From positions 18,110,501 to 18,174,500 of the forward strand of contig OX365945.1 in the NCBI GenBank assembly GCA_947247005.1: 64,000 bases of DNA, in the 5' to 3' direction. A program made the translations under genes and the position numbers. Shown here piece by piece: positions 25,901 to 36,667 of this stretch (position 1 is its first letter; every line of letters starts with the position of its first letter). This DNA is from Spisula solida (lineage: Eukaryota; Mollusca; Bivalvia; Venerida; Mactridae). The notes under the pieces were generated by a model. The model was not told where the DNA came from and did no database searches. It saw nothing but the letters and a program-made list of their open reading frames with translations.

Positions 25901-28900
25901 GTTTATGATTATGTCAATATATTTAAAATAACACCATTTTTTAATGAAATGTTTATTAAAAACAAACTGCATCACAGTGACTGTGTGGTCAATTTCCCAT
26001 GTTATGAACCGATGTAACATATCTTAAATTTTACAATTTTTGAAATTTTTTACCCTTTATTAATGATACAGTTACCTGTGGTTGATATGCATCTTATTCC
26101 AAACAAGAATTATTAATAATCAAAAATTGATATGTTCCAGGAAAAAAGGACAACATACCAATATTGTCATAAAATCCTTGGCAAACACGGATTTGCTGAG
26201 AAGATTGAAAAAAGAATCCGGGGTAATGGCAATTTTTTATTACAATCAAAACCAATTTCCCAGTGATATTAAAATTTACATTAAACCCACATAAGATACT
26301 TTCAATTCAAAACTGTATCTTCAAAGCAACCTTAACTGCCAAAACTACCTAAACAATTTAATTTATCACTCACTTGTCTAACATGAAATGCAAGGTCAAA
26401 ACCTTTGACCCTGAGCCGGCACGGTTGAAATGTGGACTCTGCACGTCATCTTTATTATTAAAACATTTGCCACATTGTCCCATCTGGTCAGATCATGATG
26501 TATCTGTGCTTGTAGAAGATGCTTCTGCACCCTTCAGGCTGCAACACTGAATGGAAAGTGCCTTTGAACATGTATTCGATTGAAAAGGTCGCTCTATAAA
26601 TCAGGAATATTAATTAAATGTAGGATATTTGTTGATTTTAGTGTAAGATCGAATTTTATTCCACCAAGTGATCACAGGAAATCAATATTTACTTTTCTGT
26701 GATCACGGGTGAAATAAAATTAATCTTAAACCAAAATCAACAATTATTCTATTTATTATATGCCACAATTTCTTTTTAAAATGTGCTGTAATTGGTTAAA
26801 TTGGCAAAAATGACATCAAAATTTAAATGTCACGACGTGAGAATTATGACGTCATGATGACGTAACGCATATTTTAAAGCCTGTAGTCCAGTCATTCTAC
26901 GATTTAACCTCAAACTAATTGCAAAAGAATTTCTTTTTCGATAATCATGTAGATAAATGTATGATTATAATCATACAAAAAGTCTAGAAAAATCTAAGGT
27001 GGGGAAAACGATGAAATTTAACCTTAAACTTGTTCATTTTTTCGAACTACGACATGGCAAATATAACTTGCCATGGCATAGTGACGTCATATGAACTTAG
27101 CGCGTGCGATGAACTATGTAATTACGAAGGCATAATCTCGTCATATTTCCGTGAATATGTTATTTAAATATCAAATGACACGTACACACCAACCGATTCA
27201 GTTGATTATTTAAAAATAGGAACTGTAATAATCTTGTTATATACAAAAGTCAAATATTTTACGATGGTTTAAGAAAATAAATCGGCGTTATTTTGACGTT
27301 GAGATTATGCATACACTTCCTCTCTACGGAAGCGCATTACGGACATTGTCTTAACCGCCCTCTATACGGATAACAATACAGTTTGTGTATGTTTCTATTG
27401 ATATTGTTTGTGTCTTTGACGAACTAAATGAGTGCAATTATACACATTTAGAGTCTACATACTTACTTACGTAAACCTAGCTTTGCACACAGGTCTAGAT
27501 TTAGGGCTGCACATAGTATGGGCCTATTCAAGCAAACTCAAAACGTTGGTCTCACTTAACCTAATCTTACAAGTATGCATTGAACTTAAGTTTTAGATCT
27601 AGCCTTGCACTGTAGACCAACTCTAGCTAGCATTGAACGTAGGTCTTAGGTCGATCGTTGCACTGAGGACATACTATAGATAGCATTGAACGATGGTTTA
27701 AATGGACCCATTTTGGCAAGTCTTGAACGTAGGTCTGAACTGGCCCTACATTTGTATTCAGCAAGCATTTAAGGTATGTATTAGGAGTCCTGTAATCTTT
27801 ACAAACCCCAGCAAGCATTTAATGTAGGTCTACTTGAACCTACTCCAGCAAGCATAGAACGTATAGTCTAACTGAACCTATTCCAATTTGGTCTAAGATC
27901 GGTTCCTGCACTCTTGACCTTATCTTGAAAGCATTGAACGCAAGTCTAACTGAACCTTGTCCTGTAGGTTTAGTGTCGAACACTGTACTGTGGAAAAATA
28001 ATCTAGTAAGCATTGATCTTATGTTTAATTGGACCTACTCCTGCAGCATTCAATGCAGATCTAAGGTCGAGTGTTGATCTGTGGACATACACTAGTAAGA
28101 ATGTCTAACAGAACCTTCTCCAGACAGCATTGAGTTTAGATCTAAGGTCGAGCGTGTACCTACTATGGACACGTTCTAGCAAGCATTGAACGCATGTCTA
28201 AGGTCGGGCATTGCACTCCTAGATGTTAGCAAGTACAAAATGTATTCCGACTAGTATAAACACAGGCGATCTAGTATTGAGCCTTGCATTTATGATACAA
28301 ATGTACTGGTATAATTATGCTGGCGAACATTAAGCGATACATCGAGCTCTGTAATCCTGAACTAATTCTGGTTAACATGGAAAGCACATCTAACATCTCG
28401 CAAACTGTGCCTAAAGGGCAACAAAACGCACAGCAATGTCCGTAACAGAGCCAAATGGACCACCGACCAAGTACAGGTTTGGTATCGACCTTATCACATA
28501 CCCAGTCATATACATGCAATGGGTATACTCAGGCTTGTACATGCAATGGATGTGCGATATGTTCTATGATTACCAGCCAGCTTTTTTATACCTGATTGCT
28601 AGTTTGATCTCGGATTCATACATTCATATAAAGTAGTTTCAAGTCGCACTGTATCCAAGGATAACTAGAACTGTCGCCATTCGGCAGACTAATATACCCC
28701 CGCGTGGCAAACATCATTGCAGCTAATTCTTTTCTTTATGCACATTAGAACTATTCACTATAATATACACTATATACCCGGTATTGTATAGTGCATAAAA
28801 CTACAAAGGGCCATAATTCTGTCAGAAATCGTCAAATTATTTCCTTTATGCACATCTACATGTTGAGGATGTTCATCTGTTAAAGTTTGAAGGAAATGCT

Positions 28901-31900
28901 GCAAAGACGGAGGAGTAATTAATGCGTCCACAAGAATGCGTATACGGACGGACGGACGGACGGACGGACAGACCGACAGACAGATAAGCTGAATCCAGTA
29001 TACCCCCTTACAACTCGTTGTGCGGGGGTATAATGAAGTAGAGATACTATCTTCAACCAGTGATTCACAAAAATATTTGATAGAACACACCGAGTTGTCG
29101 AGAACCGATACTAATTTAGGATACAAAGTTGGAAGTACATGTAATATACATTTACCTGTATCATCTATATAGCCACATTAATCACTTTTTCTATACCACG
29201 ACGTCCATATTGAACGCCATCTTGGATTTCTCGAAGTAATCTCCGGCATAAAAGTTTTGTATGTGTACCAATTTACCTTTATGATTTAATAAACTTTATG
29301 CACGACGAAGTTAGTTTGTGAAACTTCACAGATACTCGATTACACATTCATTGTGTGAAATTGGGGGGTGGGGTAATAATACCACATATATTACATCTCA
29401 GATTGCATGGATGCACTGAGTTCCAATTAAAGTAGTGTTTTATTTAACATATTATACCATTTATTCATAAAAGTGTATTTTAGATATGTATTAATCAACA
29501 TTATAAATCATAACCAAAGACATAAGAGATTAGGAAGGTGAAATTGCCTCTGTACCTGTTTTTCGTATGTTTTACCTGCAAATAACATTGACTGACATTG
29601 CTTTTTGAAGATTTTCAACATAAATATGTATGTAAAATATTTGTTTAACGATGTTTGTGGTTTCTTAAATACATATACATCATTTAAGGATATTAATTTC
29701 AATGAATTTTGTCATATATTCCTGCTATTGTCATGTAGATCTATCTATTTTTATTTTAACTGGTAATACTAAAGAAGACGGCCATTTTGGACGCCATCTT
29801 GAATTTCACAGACCCCATCACTTTTGCAATTTATGCTTGCAATGTCAGAACTTTCACATATAACATAAAACCATAACAGTTCATTTGTTGAACTAGAGGT
29901 TACACCGGAACTTGTTTCTGAGATTGTCACAGGCTCCATTACCCCACCCACTTGTACTGATTTTAAAGCATCTATATTAAATCAAAAATGGTTTTATTTG
30001 TTATCTTTGCCACTTTGTTTTTATCTGTTTATAATATTGTTCATATTCCAATTACTTTACTATGTACTTTATGGATATGTGCACTTAGGTTACATGGAAA
30101 TGAAAATAAACACTGCCATAAAAGCAGCTTCAGAGTTTACAATAGTGACCTTACATATGTTAATTTTTCGGCAACTTCCCAATCCTAGATTTTTCTAGAC
30201 TTTTGATATGTTATTTGTCAATGTTTTCTGATGCCAAAACAGTCAAATTTATTTCTTTTGCAATTTGTTTGAGGTTAAGCCTATTTTTACTGTAGAATGA
30301 CTGGACTACTGGTGCTGTTGACATTACCTTTCTTTTTCTCCACGATACTGTGACCAGCTTCTAAAACAGTGAAAATAACAATATGGTAATTTCACTGTTA
30401 TTTCCACTGAAAACTCTCCATAATCCTTTTAAAGCAAACAATAAAACAATATTATATATTTATTTATTTTGCAGGGTTACTGAGAAATACATACGAGTAG
30501 TTCTTCAGAAAGAAGCAATGATTGCAATTTTAGAAGAGGTAGGTAACTAGGAAGGAAACATCATGAATCGACTCAATTGATATTGATATTTTTGCGATTC
30601 ATAACATGTTTTGATGTTATTTCACATCATTTAAAATTGAAGACACAGATAGAAAATCTCTAAGAGCCTAAACTCATTTGGTCATGGAATAAAAAGTAAA
30701 AAAATCTCTAAGAGCCTAAACTCATTTGGTCATGGAATAAAAAGTAAAATATACTTAAGTGATCATCTAATTCAGTAATTGGTAAAAACTAGCTTAATCC
30801 ATCAGGGGCCATAATTCAGTTAAAATTGTCGATAAAGGTACATGAACTTGATAAAGCCATGTGTGTGTGTTTGTAAACAAGTATGCCTAAGTTTAAAAGA
30901 AAAATTAAAAGGAAATATTTCCCGCTATATCTGGCCGTGTGGTCGGCAAGTATCTGGAAGTGCCAGGAAGCTGTGTAACGGTACTGTACACCGGGCACAT
31001 TAAAGAACCAGGCTGTCTATTCGAAATAAGAGCTAGGCGCACTTCTGCAGCGCCGGACATGCCTGTATCTAATGTCTCTCTCTCCCTTCAGGGGCTTTCT
31101 CTCAGTCTGTCCCTCTGGTCAGATCATGCTGTATCTGCACTGGTAGAGGATGCACCTGCGCCCTTGTGGCTGCAACAAAAAATAATGTAAAGTGCCTTTG
31201 AACGTGCGTTCGCATGAAAAGGGCGCTATATAAATCTATATATATTATATATTTATTTATTTTATTTATTTAAATACATTGATTTACAAATATGATAGAC
31301 TCAGGCACCAACCATCCCTCTGGACACATTGCAATAATAACACAAGACTGCGTTCAATAATCGCTCATGCCCCCTGTGGAAGCCTTGTCAATAAATAAGT
31401 CTAAGTCCAAAATTAGGTCAAGGTGAAGGTCAAAATGGGGTTAGGTGATACTGGCGTGTGGAGAGTGTTCATACACAACATCCATGCAAGTATGAAAGCT
31501 TTGTAGCAAGCCATATTAATGCTAGAAGAAACGGTCAATTTGGGTTAACCAGGACGAACGGACGAACAGGTGAATCACTATATGCCCCCCATCTATCGAT
31601 AGGGGGGCATAAAAATAAGCTTTCATAAAAATTCTGATGTTGTAATACTTGTCACATCACAGGAGATACATATAAAGATGTTGAAATAGAAGTTAAGAAA
31701 ACAGCAGCCAAGAAATTGGAGACAGCAAACAACCTCCTATTTAAATGTAAGTTTGTTGTCAAAGTAAAATGTCTTGTGATCTAAACAGTGGTTATAATAC
31801 TTGGAAAGAATTAATCATTGACAAAATGTTATCAATGTACTCTTATAAGTGGATACATAAGAGGATATTTATTTTACTATTAGTTGATCACAGAAAATCA

Positions 31901-32627
31901 ATACCAGAGGAAATATAATTTTCTGTGATCATAAGATTAAAATGAAATTTTCATCTTCCTACCAAAATAAAGAATTTTGCTGATTATATGCTCAGTTTCT
32001 TGTATAATGGCTTAAGTCATTGGCTTAACTGAAAAATAATTGGCTTAAGTTGAAAAACAAAGTTTAAACAACAGATATTTGAATAAAATGTATCCCCCCA
32101 TTCCAGCTCATCTACTCATCTAATTATTTACTTTCGAAGTTCTTTGTTGTTATGTTTTTTTTTCAATCCATTTTGTTTTATCTGTGATTCATATGTCATG
32201 TTATATGACCCTTGATTGGAATTAAACTTTATCTTATCTATCTAATGTAAAGTTTGAAGATCATAGGGCAAAGCGTTATTAAAAGGAAACAATTTGGTTG
32301 AGCAACACAGACCGGCGGACAGTGCAAAGCAATATATACCCCTCATCAAAGGTTGGGGCATAATTAGAATGTCAAAACATAACAAGTATGGCGGTGTAAC
32401 AACATAATTTGAAACATGATGCCGTTAATGTTACATTTTCTTCATTTACAATTTTTTGGTTAATTTCAATGTTATTTCCGCTAATAAATTACTACAATTT
32501 ATTTCTAGCAAATAATGGATTATATAACTGTCTTTCATAAAAATCTAATTAAAATTCTTTCATTACAGATATGATAAGTGATCGACCAGCTCACGTGGAA
32601 AAGCTATGTAGAAGTTTCAAGAATTAG
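22921..32627 (+). CDS. Multi-exon gene with partial PHD finger; otherwise unrecognised
   Basis: Exons with AG/GT borders and matching phases: 22921-23076, 23370-23424, 23811-23917, 24514-24571, 24979-25090, about 25371-25423, 26141-26222, then 30475-30542, 31663-31746 and 32569-32627 (stop TAG 32625-32627). The first exon encodes WECMKCEQWFHPRCIG and MCSRCL, the last three metal-ligand pairs of a PHD finger; the first pair is not seen. Later exons give MMKAYKRCWYIVRSEG, VPWMRRHYMFVKERHPTC and GFGEELHGFGEALF. The 3' exons give EKYIRVVLQKEAMIAILEE, KKTAAKKLETANNLL and DRPAHVEKLCRSFKN. The phase from 26222 into 30475 does not fit directly, so one exon between them is probably missed. An ATTAAA at 32714 could serve polyadenylation. 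The PHD acceptor abuts repeat-derived sequence, so that border is weak. It may be one unit with the CaRF-like exons upstream. Whether it is a host gene or a transposon is unclear. Confidence 0.55.
23108..23340 (+). mobile_element. Pearl-type family D fragment in an intron
   Basis: It contains AAGCTAAGTCAATCCGGGGC, GGATAGTGTTACTTGGCTTT and GGTGATACAGGCGTGTGG, text shared with the complete family D copy at 43638-44426. Head and tail are missing. Confidence 0.55.
26400..26610 (+). mobile_element. SINE-like 3' part
   Basis: CATCTGGTCAGATCATGATG, GGAAAGTGCCTTTGAACATG and GAAAAGGTCGCTCTATAAAT match the copy at 30939-31262. The last phrase resembles the GGGCGCTATATAAAT tail common to many invertebrate SINEs. 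The 5' end is not defined. Confidence 0.5.
26642..26735. repeat. Imperfect hairpin around TGATCACAG
   Basis: GTAAGATCGAATTTTATTCC and TGATCACAGGAAA at the left pair with TTTTCTGTGATCAC and AATAAAATTAATCTTAAAC at the right with a few mismatches. A shorter relative is at 31878-31935. The neighbouring stretch 26880-27000 recurs inverted at about 30180-30310, so these are parts of one MITE-like family. Confidence 0.65.
27480..28280. repeat. Degenerate tandem repeat (~50-60 bp unit)
   Basis: The phrase (A)GCATTGAACGTAGGTCTAAG recurs about a dozen times with many changes, alternating with GTCGAGCGTTGCACT-like and ACCTACTCC-like phrases. Spacing varies, so it is an old array. It lies inside the long intron between the exons at 26141-26222 and 30475-30542. 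Confidence 0.6.
28688..29034 (+). mobile_element. Pearl-type family G element
   Basis: The head-like start is TATACCCCCGCGTGGCAAAC. A core with GGGCCATAATTCTGTCAGAA is followed by a five-fold GGAC microsatellite (about 28948-28973). The tail hairpin is TATACCCCC...GGGGGTATA. Same plan as families A-F but different core text. Confidence 0.65.
29035..30470. other. Intron sequence, no exon recognised
   Basis: AT-rich. It contains two short open frames on opposite strands without coding signal. At about 30180-30310 there is an inverted copy of the stretch at 26880-27000 (shared phrase TAGAATGACTGGACTAC). Nothing else was identified. Confidence 0.5.
30653..30748. repeat. 48-bp tandem duplication
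   Basis: Two identical adjacent copies (30653-30700 and 30701-30748) start AAAATCTCTAAGAGCCTAAA. They lie in the intron after the exon at 30475-30542. Identity suggests a very recent event or an assembly artefact. Confidence 0.9.
30939..31262 (+). mobile_element. SINE-like element with (ATTT)n tail
   Basis: It contains CTCTGGTCAGATCATGCTGT, AAAGTGCCTTTGAACGTGCG and AAGGGCGCTATATAAAT, followed by an AT/TTTA-rich tail. A related copy is at 26400-26610. No clear tRNA-type promoter was found at its 5' end. A 7SL-like or truncated origin cannot be judged. Confidence 0.55.
31339..31610 (+). mobile_element. Pearl-type family D element, short form
   Basis: The head is ACAAGACTGCGTTCAATAAT followed by GCTCATGCCCCCTG. 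There is a single core unit. The tail has GGACGAACGGACGAACAGGT and a hairpin ATGCCCCCC...GGGGGGCAT around TCGA. Confidence 0.75.
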
Positions 32628-32745
32628 AAAGAATTAAAATTTGAGCAGAAAATTTCTATTTATTATTGAACATTTGTGTAAGTGGTTTGATAAAATGAAA
32701 AATGTTTATATGCATTAAAGCAACAAAGTTGCAAGTTAAGAACTC

Positions 32746-33114
32746 TTAACTTATTACACATATTGATATTCTACGTATCCTATTAAGTTTTTGTACACTG
32801 TCCCTGTCGGGGTTACATTTGTACGACATGATTTCACTTAAACTGGACATGATATTTGGGAAATCATTGGCTTTAACTGCTACGCTGTTGCTGAAGTTCA
32901 AGTCTTGAATTCCACCTACACACGTCTCAGCTGCTAAGCTTGAAGCCGTCCTTACACAGTAAGTTCCCCCACATAAGCCGTACAGCTGTATTTTTGTATC
33001 GATACCGGTCAAAAATCCTTCATAGGCAATGGGAGAAAATCCTTTGATATATTGAGTTGGTGGTGGAAACATAGAGAAGTTAATGTCTTTTAAGAGGTAC
33101 TTTCTTAGATTCAT
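32746..33114 (-). CDS. C-terminal region 2 of the YqaJ element protein
   Basis: It continues the same frame after one TGA codon: RWMNLRKYLLKDINFSMFPP, AYEGFLTGIDTKIQLYGLCG, GTYCVRTASSLAAETCVGG and DFPNIMSSLSEIMSYK, stop at 32746. The three open frames 34803-32746 are in one frame and separated only by single stop codons, which points to decay of one protein by point mutation. Function unknown. Confidence 0.5.
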   Translation of the reverse strand: MNLRKYLLKDINFSMFPPPTQYIKGFSPIAYEGFLTGIDTKIQLYGLCGGTYCVRTASSLAAETCVGGIQDLNFSNSVAVKANDFPNIMSSLSEIMSYKCNPDRDSVQKLNRIRRISICVIS

Positions 33115-33126
33115 CCATCTTTCAAT

Positions 33127-33897
33127 TCAGTTCTTAGCTCTTAAGTCTGGGGCATCTTCAGCGTCATACCATTCTCTTATCAGCTTACAGAAATCCGCTT
33201 CACGAATATTCCCATTCTGTCTCATTTTTCTTTCAACTTCCTCAGAAAAATGTGTCTGCGCATTCGCATTTGACTGTTTGTCCACTAGATCTTCAACTAT
33301 TGAAGGGGTAAGTTTGGTTTCGTATGATCTTGCAACCTTTTTCCATGCTTCTGGTGAAATATTACGTAGTCCAGTAGTACTAGTTTTTGTCCGTAAATTG
33401 GTTAACAAGTGATGTGAATCAATACACTTGCACAAAAGTTCTCCCGTTGCAGTATTTTTCTCTGGAACAGAATACCAGTCAATGTTTAGAGATAACCCAT
33501 CGACATTTACAGTTGTTGGTATAGGAAAGTTTTGCTTCCAGTCAGATAAGCGATTCGGAAATATATACTTGGCGTAGCCAATGTTCAACGAAGCCTTTTT
33601 CACCTTTGGACCATTCACTACCTTTTCACTCAAGGATTTCAAAGTTGGTACATTTCCGTTTTGTTTCTTCAATTTAATTTCGACAGTAGATTTGTCACCT
33701 AATATTTGTGAAACAGCGTTAACTTTGACAGCTTTTCGCCAAGATCGTTTGTAGACGAACATAGGTCGTTTCTTTTTTATCATGTCTGCCAGAATGTCAA
33801 CTTCTTGAACTGAAAACCTGTTAATCATATCAGCGCTTGTTATGTTTTCTTTTATTGTTGAAACAGTCCATCTCATTGTTTTAACCTTATTTTTCAT
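33127..33897 (-). CDS. C-terminal region 1 of the YqaJ element protein
   Basis: Same frame as 33913-34803, separated from it by one TAA. It has RFSVQEVDILADMIKKKRP, a basic stretch, then CIDSHHLLTNLRTKTSTTGL and READFCKLIREWYDAEDAP. The wording fits conserved C-terminal segments of repeated invertebrate proteins of this type as I remember them, but I know no function. The frame continues past the TGA at 33127-33129. Confidence 0.5.
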   Translation of the reverse strand: MKNKVKTMRWTVSTIKENITSADMINRFSVQEVDILADMIKKKRPMFVYKRSWRKAVKVNAVSQILGDKSTVEIKLKKQNGNVPTLKSLSEKVVNGPKVKKASLNIGYAKYIFPNRLSDWKQNFPIPTTVNVDGLSLNIDWYSVPEKNTATGELLCKCIDSHHLLTNLRTKTSTTGLRNISPEAWKKVARSYETKLTPSIVEDLVDKQSNANAQTHFSEEVERKMRQNGNIREADFCKLIREWYDAEDAPDLRAKN

Positions 33898-33912
33898 ACA
33901 GTCATATATGCT

Positions 33913-34803
33913 TTAAAAGTCTTCGTCAGAAAGTTCTAATGGTTCAACGACATCAGCTGCTACTGCCTGATCACTTAATATCTCTTCAGCGCTTTCCGTA
34001 TTTTCCAGTAAAGGGTCGCTTTGTACATTCCTAGATTCCATTTCTTGGCTTATGATATTCGACGTCCTTAACAATTCAACGTCTCCTTTCTCTTGAATGA
34101 TATTAATTACTTCCTCCGGAATCCATGCAGCTGAACATTCGATACTAGTTTCTAAACTGTCGTCATGCTTAGTACTGGTTGAAGTTGATTTTGGGGCAGG
34201 ATATGACTTGAAACAGGTAAAGGCTCTGCCCGTTGATGCTACTGTTACCTTTCCATTTCCGTTGTGTGTGATGCACAACCCATCAAACACATTAGCAGGC
34301 TTGACATGAACAATGTTAATGTCTTTAATGGCTAGGACAATGTCTTTCTTTTTCATCTTACACGCCTCAGTCCAAACATCCTTTTGAAGTTGCAAGACAG
34401 TGAGGGGTTTTCCATTTTCATCTCGTACCATTACTGAATACCATTGTCCGTCAAATGATAATAATGGAATCTTGATTTCAGCTTTTCTACACTCAGACAA
34501 TACGTAGTTACATGCTTCTCTAAACGAGTCAGATGAAAATTTGTAATCCTTCAAACCATAAGCCACGGGGATGGACTTAGGAATCTCTTGAGACCACAAT
34601 CGGTCTTTGTTTGATAACACCCATACCATGACTTCTGATGCTTTCCTTCGTGACAACTGGTGTCCTTTCTGTAACAGATCGGAAGTTCCATTTAACAGGA
34701 CTTGAAGATCTTCGCATACGTCGTGTACTGATCGCAGTTCAATGTTGTTTGTCTCATTATAACATGTAAGGTAAGCAGAGTTATTGTCTATTATCATCAT
34801 CAT
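33913..34803 (-). CDS. Middle region of the YqaJ element protein
   Basis: An open frame of 296 residues in a new frame that overlaps the end of the nuclease segment by 23 bases. Features seen are SFDGQWYSVMVRDENGKPLT (about 117-136), LQLQKDVWTEACKMKKKDIV just after it, and an acidic tail (EPLELSDEDF). The overlap is at a run of ATG triplets, so a slip in that repeat is the simplest cause of the frame change; two separate proteins are possible but less likely. No named domain was recognised. Confidence 0.55.
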   Translation of the reverse strand: MMMIIDNNSAYLTCYNETNNIELRSVHDVCEDLQVLLNGTSDLLQKGHQLSRRKASEVMVWVLSNKDRLWSQEIPKSIPVAYGLKDYKFSSDSFREACNYVLSECRKAEIKIPLLSFDGQWYSVMVRDENGKPLTVLQLQKDVWTEACKMKKKDIVLAIKDINIVHVKPANVFDGLCITHNGNGKVTVASTGRAFTCFKSYPAPKSTSTSTKHDDSLETSIECSAAWIPEEVINIIQEKGDVELLRTSNIISQEMESRNVQSDPLLENTESAEEILSDQAVAADVVEPLELSDEDF

Positions 34804-35402
34804 TAAGAAGTCCGCTTTGAAGTTCTATCGATGGTACTTCAACAAGTAAGTTTACCTTTTCTTCAATATACTTGTTAATTTGGTCCTTTAATGGACGAAC
34901 GCCTGGATCGAGTTTCGTAGGTCTACGAGGAGATTCTTTGGCAGATAACATTTCTGCTTCATTTTTAATAGCATACCATAAATCATCATCAAATTCCATG
35001 TTGAAAAACGTAGAACTTTCTTTCGTGTAGCAAACGAAAATAAGACTGGTTGTATTTAGCGCTGCCATTTCGCTTAGGCACTGACAAACATAGTATTGAG
35101 GCACCGTATACATCAGAGTACATTTCTTGTCTTTAGGAAGAGGACATTTTATTTCGACGGTAGCAATGTTGATATGATCATAAGATTTCAAACTACCATC
35201 CGGTGATACTACTATTAAATTGTTACATATTCCATTTAGCAAGTAACAGCCCTCCTCTGCATACACCTGTTCAGGAAAGAAAAATGGCGTAAATCTAGCT
35301 ACTATAAAGTAGCTAAAGCATTTGGCTCATTTTTGGTACCATGTTCCATGCGTTGTTTCGTTAAATCACTAAACTCCACTTGCTTGTTGAGGAATATTTT
35401 GT
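34781..35402 (-). CDS. YqaJ/lambda-exonuclease-like nuclease core
   Basis: From about 35430 to 35300 the coding text is in a shifted frame: KEQKEHYDKIFLNKQVEF and RMEHGTKNEPNALATL, the M-G-E-A motif of YqaJ nucleases. The frame then returns to the first one with VARFTPFFFPEQVYAEEG, SPDG (catalytic Asp codon at about 35198-35200), TVEIKCPLP (the ExK pair) and VPQYYVCQCLSEMAAL (the YY-Q-M helix). These are the ligands of a PD-(D/E)xK exonuclease of the lambda Exo/YqaJ group. All key residues are visible, although two compensating frame changes flank the first segment. The reading frame fails again at an ATGATGATG run near 34790. Role: probably 5'-3' degradation of DNA ends for single-strand annealing, inferred from phage relatives. 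Confidence 0.65.
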
Positions 35403-36667
35403 CATAATGTTCCTTTTGCTCCTTTAAGGACCGACCGTAACCCTAATGCATTGTGGAGGGTACTGACTGTTACCAAAGCCATTGAGCGAATGGTGTGCCA
35501 TTCAGGGCTCCGTTGTTTAACCAGCCATGTTGGAATGGGTTGTATCTGTTTATCGGTAGGTTTTAGTAAACGCATGTTGCCCTGTGAAAGTGGGTTTAAT
35601 GTTTGAGATGTAGCAAAATATTTGAAACCAATGTTTAATTCTGCACCGAGGCGACATAAGTCAGAAATATTTTGTAGACTAACATCAATATATTGTTGAA
35701 GTCTGTAAAGAAAGGCCTGGATTCCACTTATAGCGTATTGGTACTTTGACGATTTCCATTCTTTGCCCGCCCGTTCTTTTAGCTTCTCGAGACCAAAATC
35801 CTGTTTTTCTTTCAGAATTCTAGCTTCCGATATTCGAACGGTAAGTAAATATAAAATAGCACGAACCATTCCCGTTACACACGTTTGGTTTGTAGTGTGT
35901 CTATCTGTTTCATCTGAACAACACAAAAGTGCCTTTTTGGCATCTTCAACTGTTTGTAATTCACCACCAAGTCGAAGCTTATTTTCTCGAACGGTAGGTT
36001 TACTTTCGAATCCAAACATGTCAACATCACCAAAATCTTTATCTAAACCAGCTGTTACTTTCTTACCATCCGCACACATCATGAATATATTGGTGTTTTT
36101 TTGTTTCTTAACTGCTGACATTGTCTGCGTTATAATACCTGGCTTGATTGTGGTGGGATGTTCGTGATCATTAGTGATCAATGTATTTGTATTAGGCACA
36201 GCAAAATTAATTTCCGAGTCGCATGGATTGACACTTCCGAATTTTCTGTTGGTTACCAACAATTTGCCGCTGCACTTAGGTCCCGACATAAATGAAAGAA
36301 ATTTTCCATGGAACAGTCGATAGCCAGCCCGCCAAAATCGCATTGTTGTTTCAAAATACCACATAGATTGTGCACAAGAGAAACTATACCACTTCACAGT
36401 TTCGATCAAGAGGAAGAGAGCAATGTTATTCAGTGGATATTTACGTTCCTTAACAAGTCGGAAGAACTGTATAAAATAAAAAAGTAACCCAACTTCAAAT
36501 AACATGTTCAGTACGTCCTTATCGTTTGCTAATTCAATGAATTCTTCAGCACCGACTGGCAATCCTTCGTCTGCCATTGGTTCAAACTCGAAGTCCTGAA
36601 AATTTTCCTCATGGTTTGAACCATCGAGATCTAATTCAAGACGCTTCTTACTGGTCTCACTACTCAA
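35402..36667 (-). CDS. N-terminal part of the YqaJ-type protein (421 residues open)
   Basis: This is the longest open frame in the window. It starts with a Lys/Arg- and Glu/Asp-rich stretch (residues 1-40). A region rich in aromatic residues follows (WYSFSCAQSMWYFETTMRFW, about 93-112), then ADGKKVTAGLDKDFGDVDMF (about 199-218). The end enters the nuclease domain: QRSPEWHTIRSMALVTVSTL (about 387-406) is the first YqaJ motif (Q-S-EW-R-T/S). The open frame extends upstream past the Met to a TGA near 36838 (for example STKRFLTPTSQKKARKRLN), so the Met at 36667 need not be the true start. The frame then changes near 35430. The N-terminal ~380 residues match no family I can name. Confidence 0.6.
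   Translation of the reverse strand: MSSETSKKRLELDLDGSNHEENFQDFEFEPMADEGLPVGAEEFIELANDKDVLNMLFEVGLLFYFIQFFRLVKERKYPLNNIALFLLIETVKWYSFSCAQSMWYFETTMRFWRAGYRLFHGKFLSFMSGPKCSGKLLVTNRKFGSVNPCDSEINFAVPNTNTLITNDHEHPTTIKPGIITQTMSAVKKQKNTNIFMMCADGKKVTAGLDKDFGDVDMFGFESKPTVRENKLRLGGELQTVEDAKKALLCCSDETDRHTTNQTCVTGMVRAILYLLTVRISEARILKEKQDFGLEKLKERAGKEWKSSKYQYAISGIQAFLYRLQQYIDVSLQNISDLCRLGAELNIGFKYFATSQTLNPLSQGNMRLLKPTDKQIQPIPTWLVKQRSPEWHTIRSMALVTVSTLHNALGLRSVLKGAKGTL

Noticed and set aside
33083..33412. 109-residue plus-strand frame, and others at 34097 and 35763
   Set aside because: Antisense shadows of the YqaJ-type coding region.
33913..33915. Stop-codon readthrough or alternative genetic code in the YqaJ element
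   Set aside because: TAA and TGA both interrupt, and frame shifts also occur, while the LRR gene uses standard code; decay is simpler.
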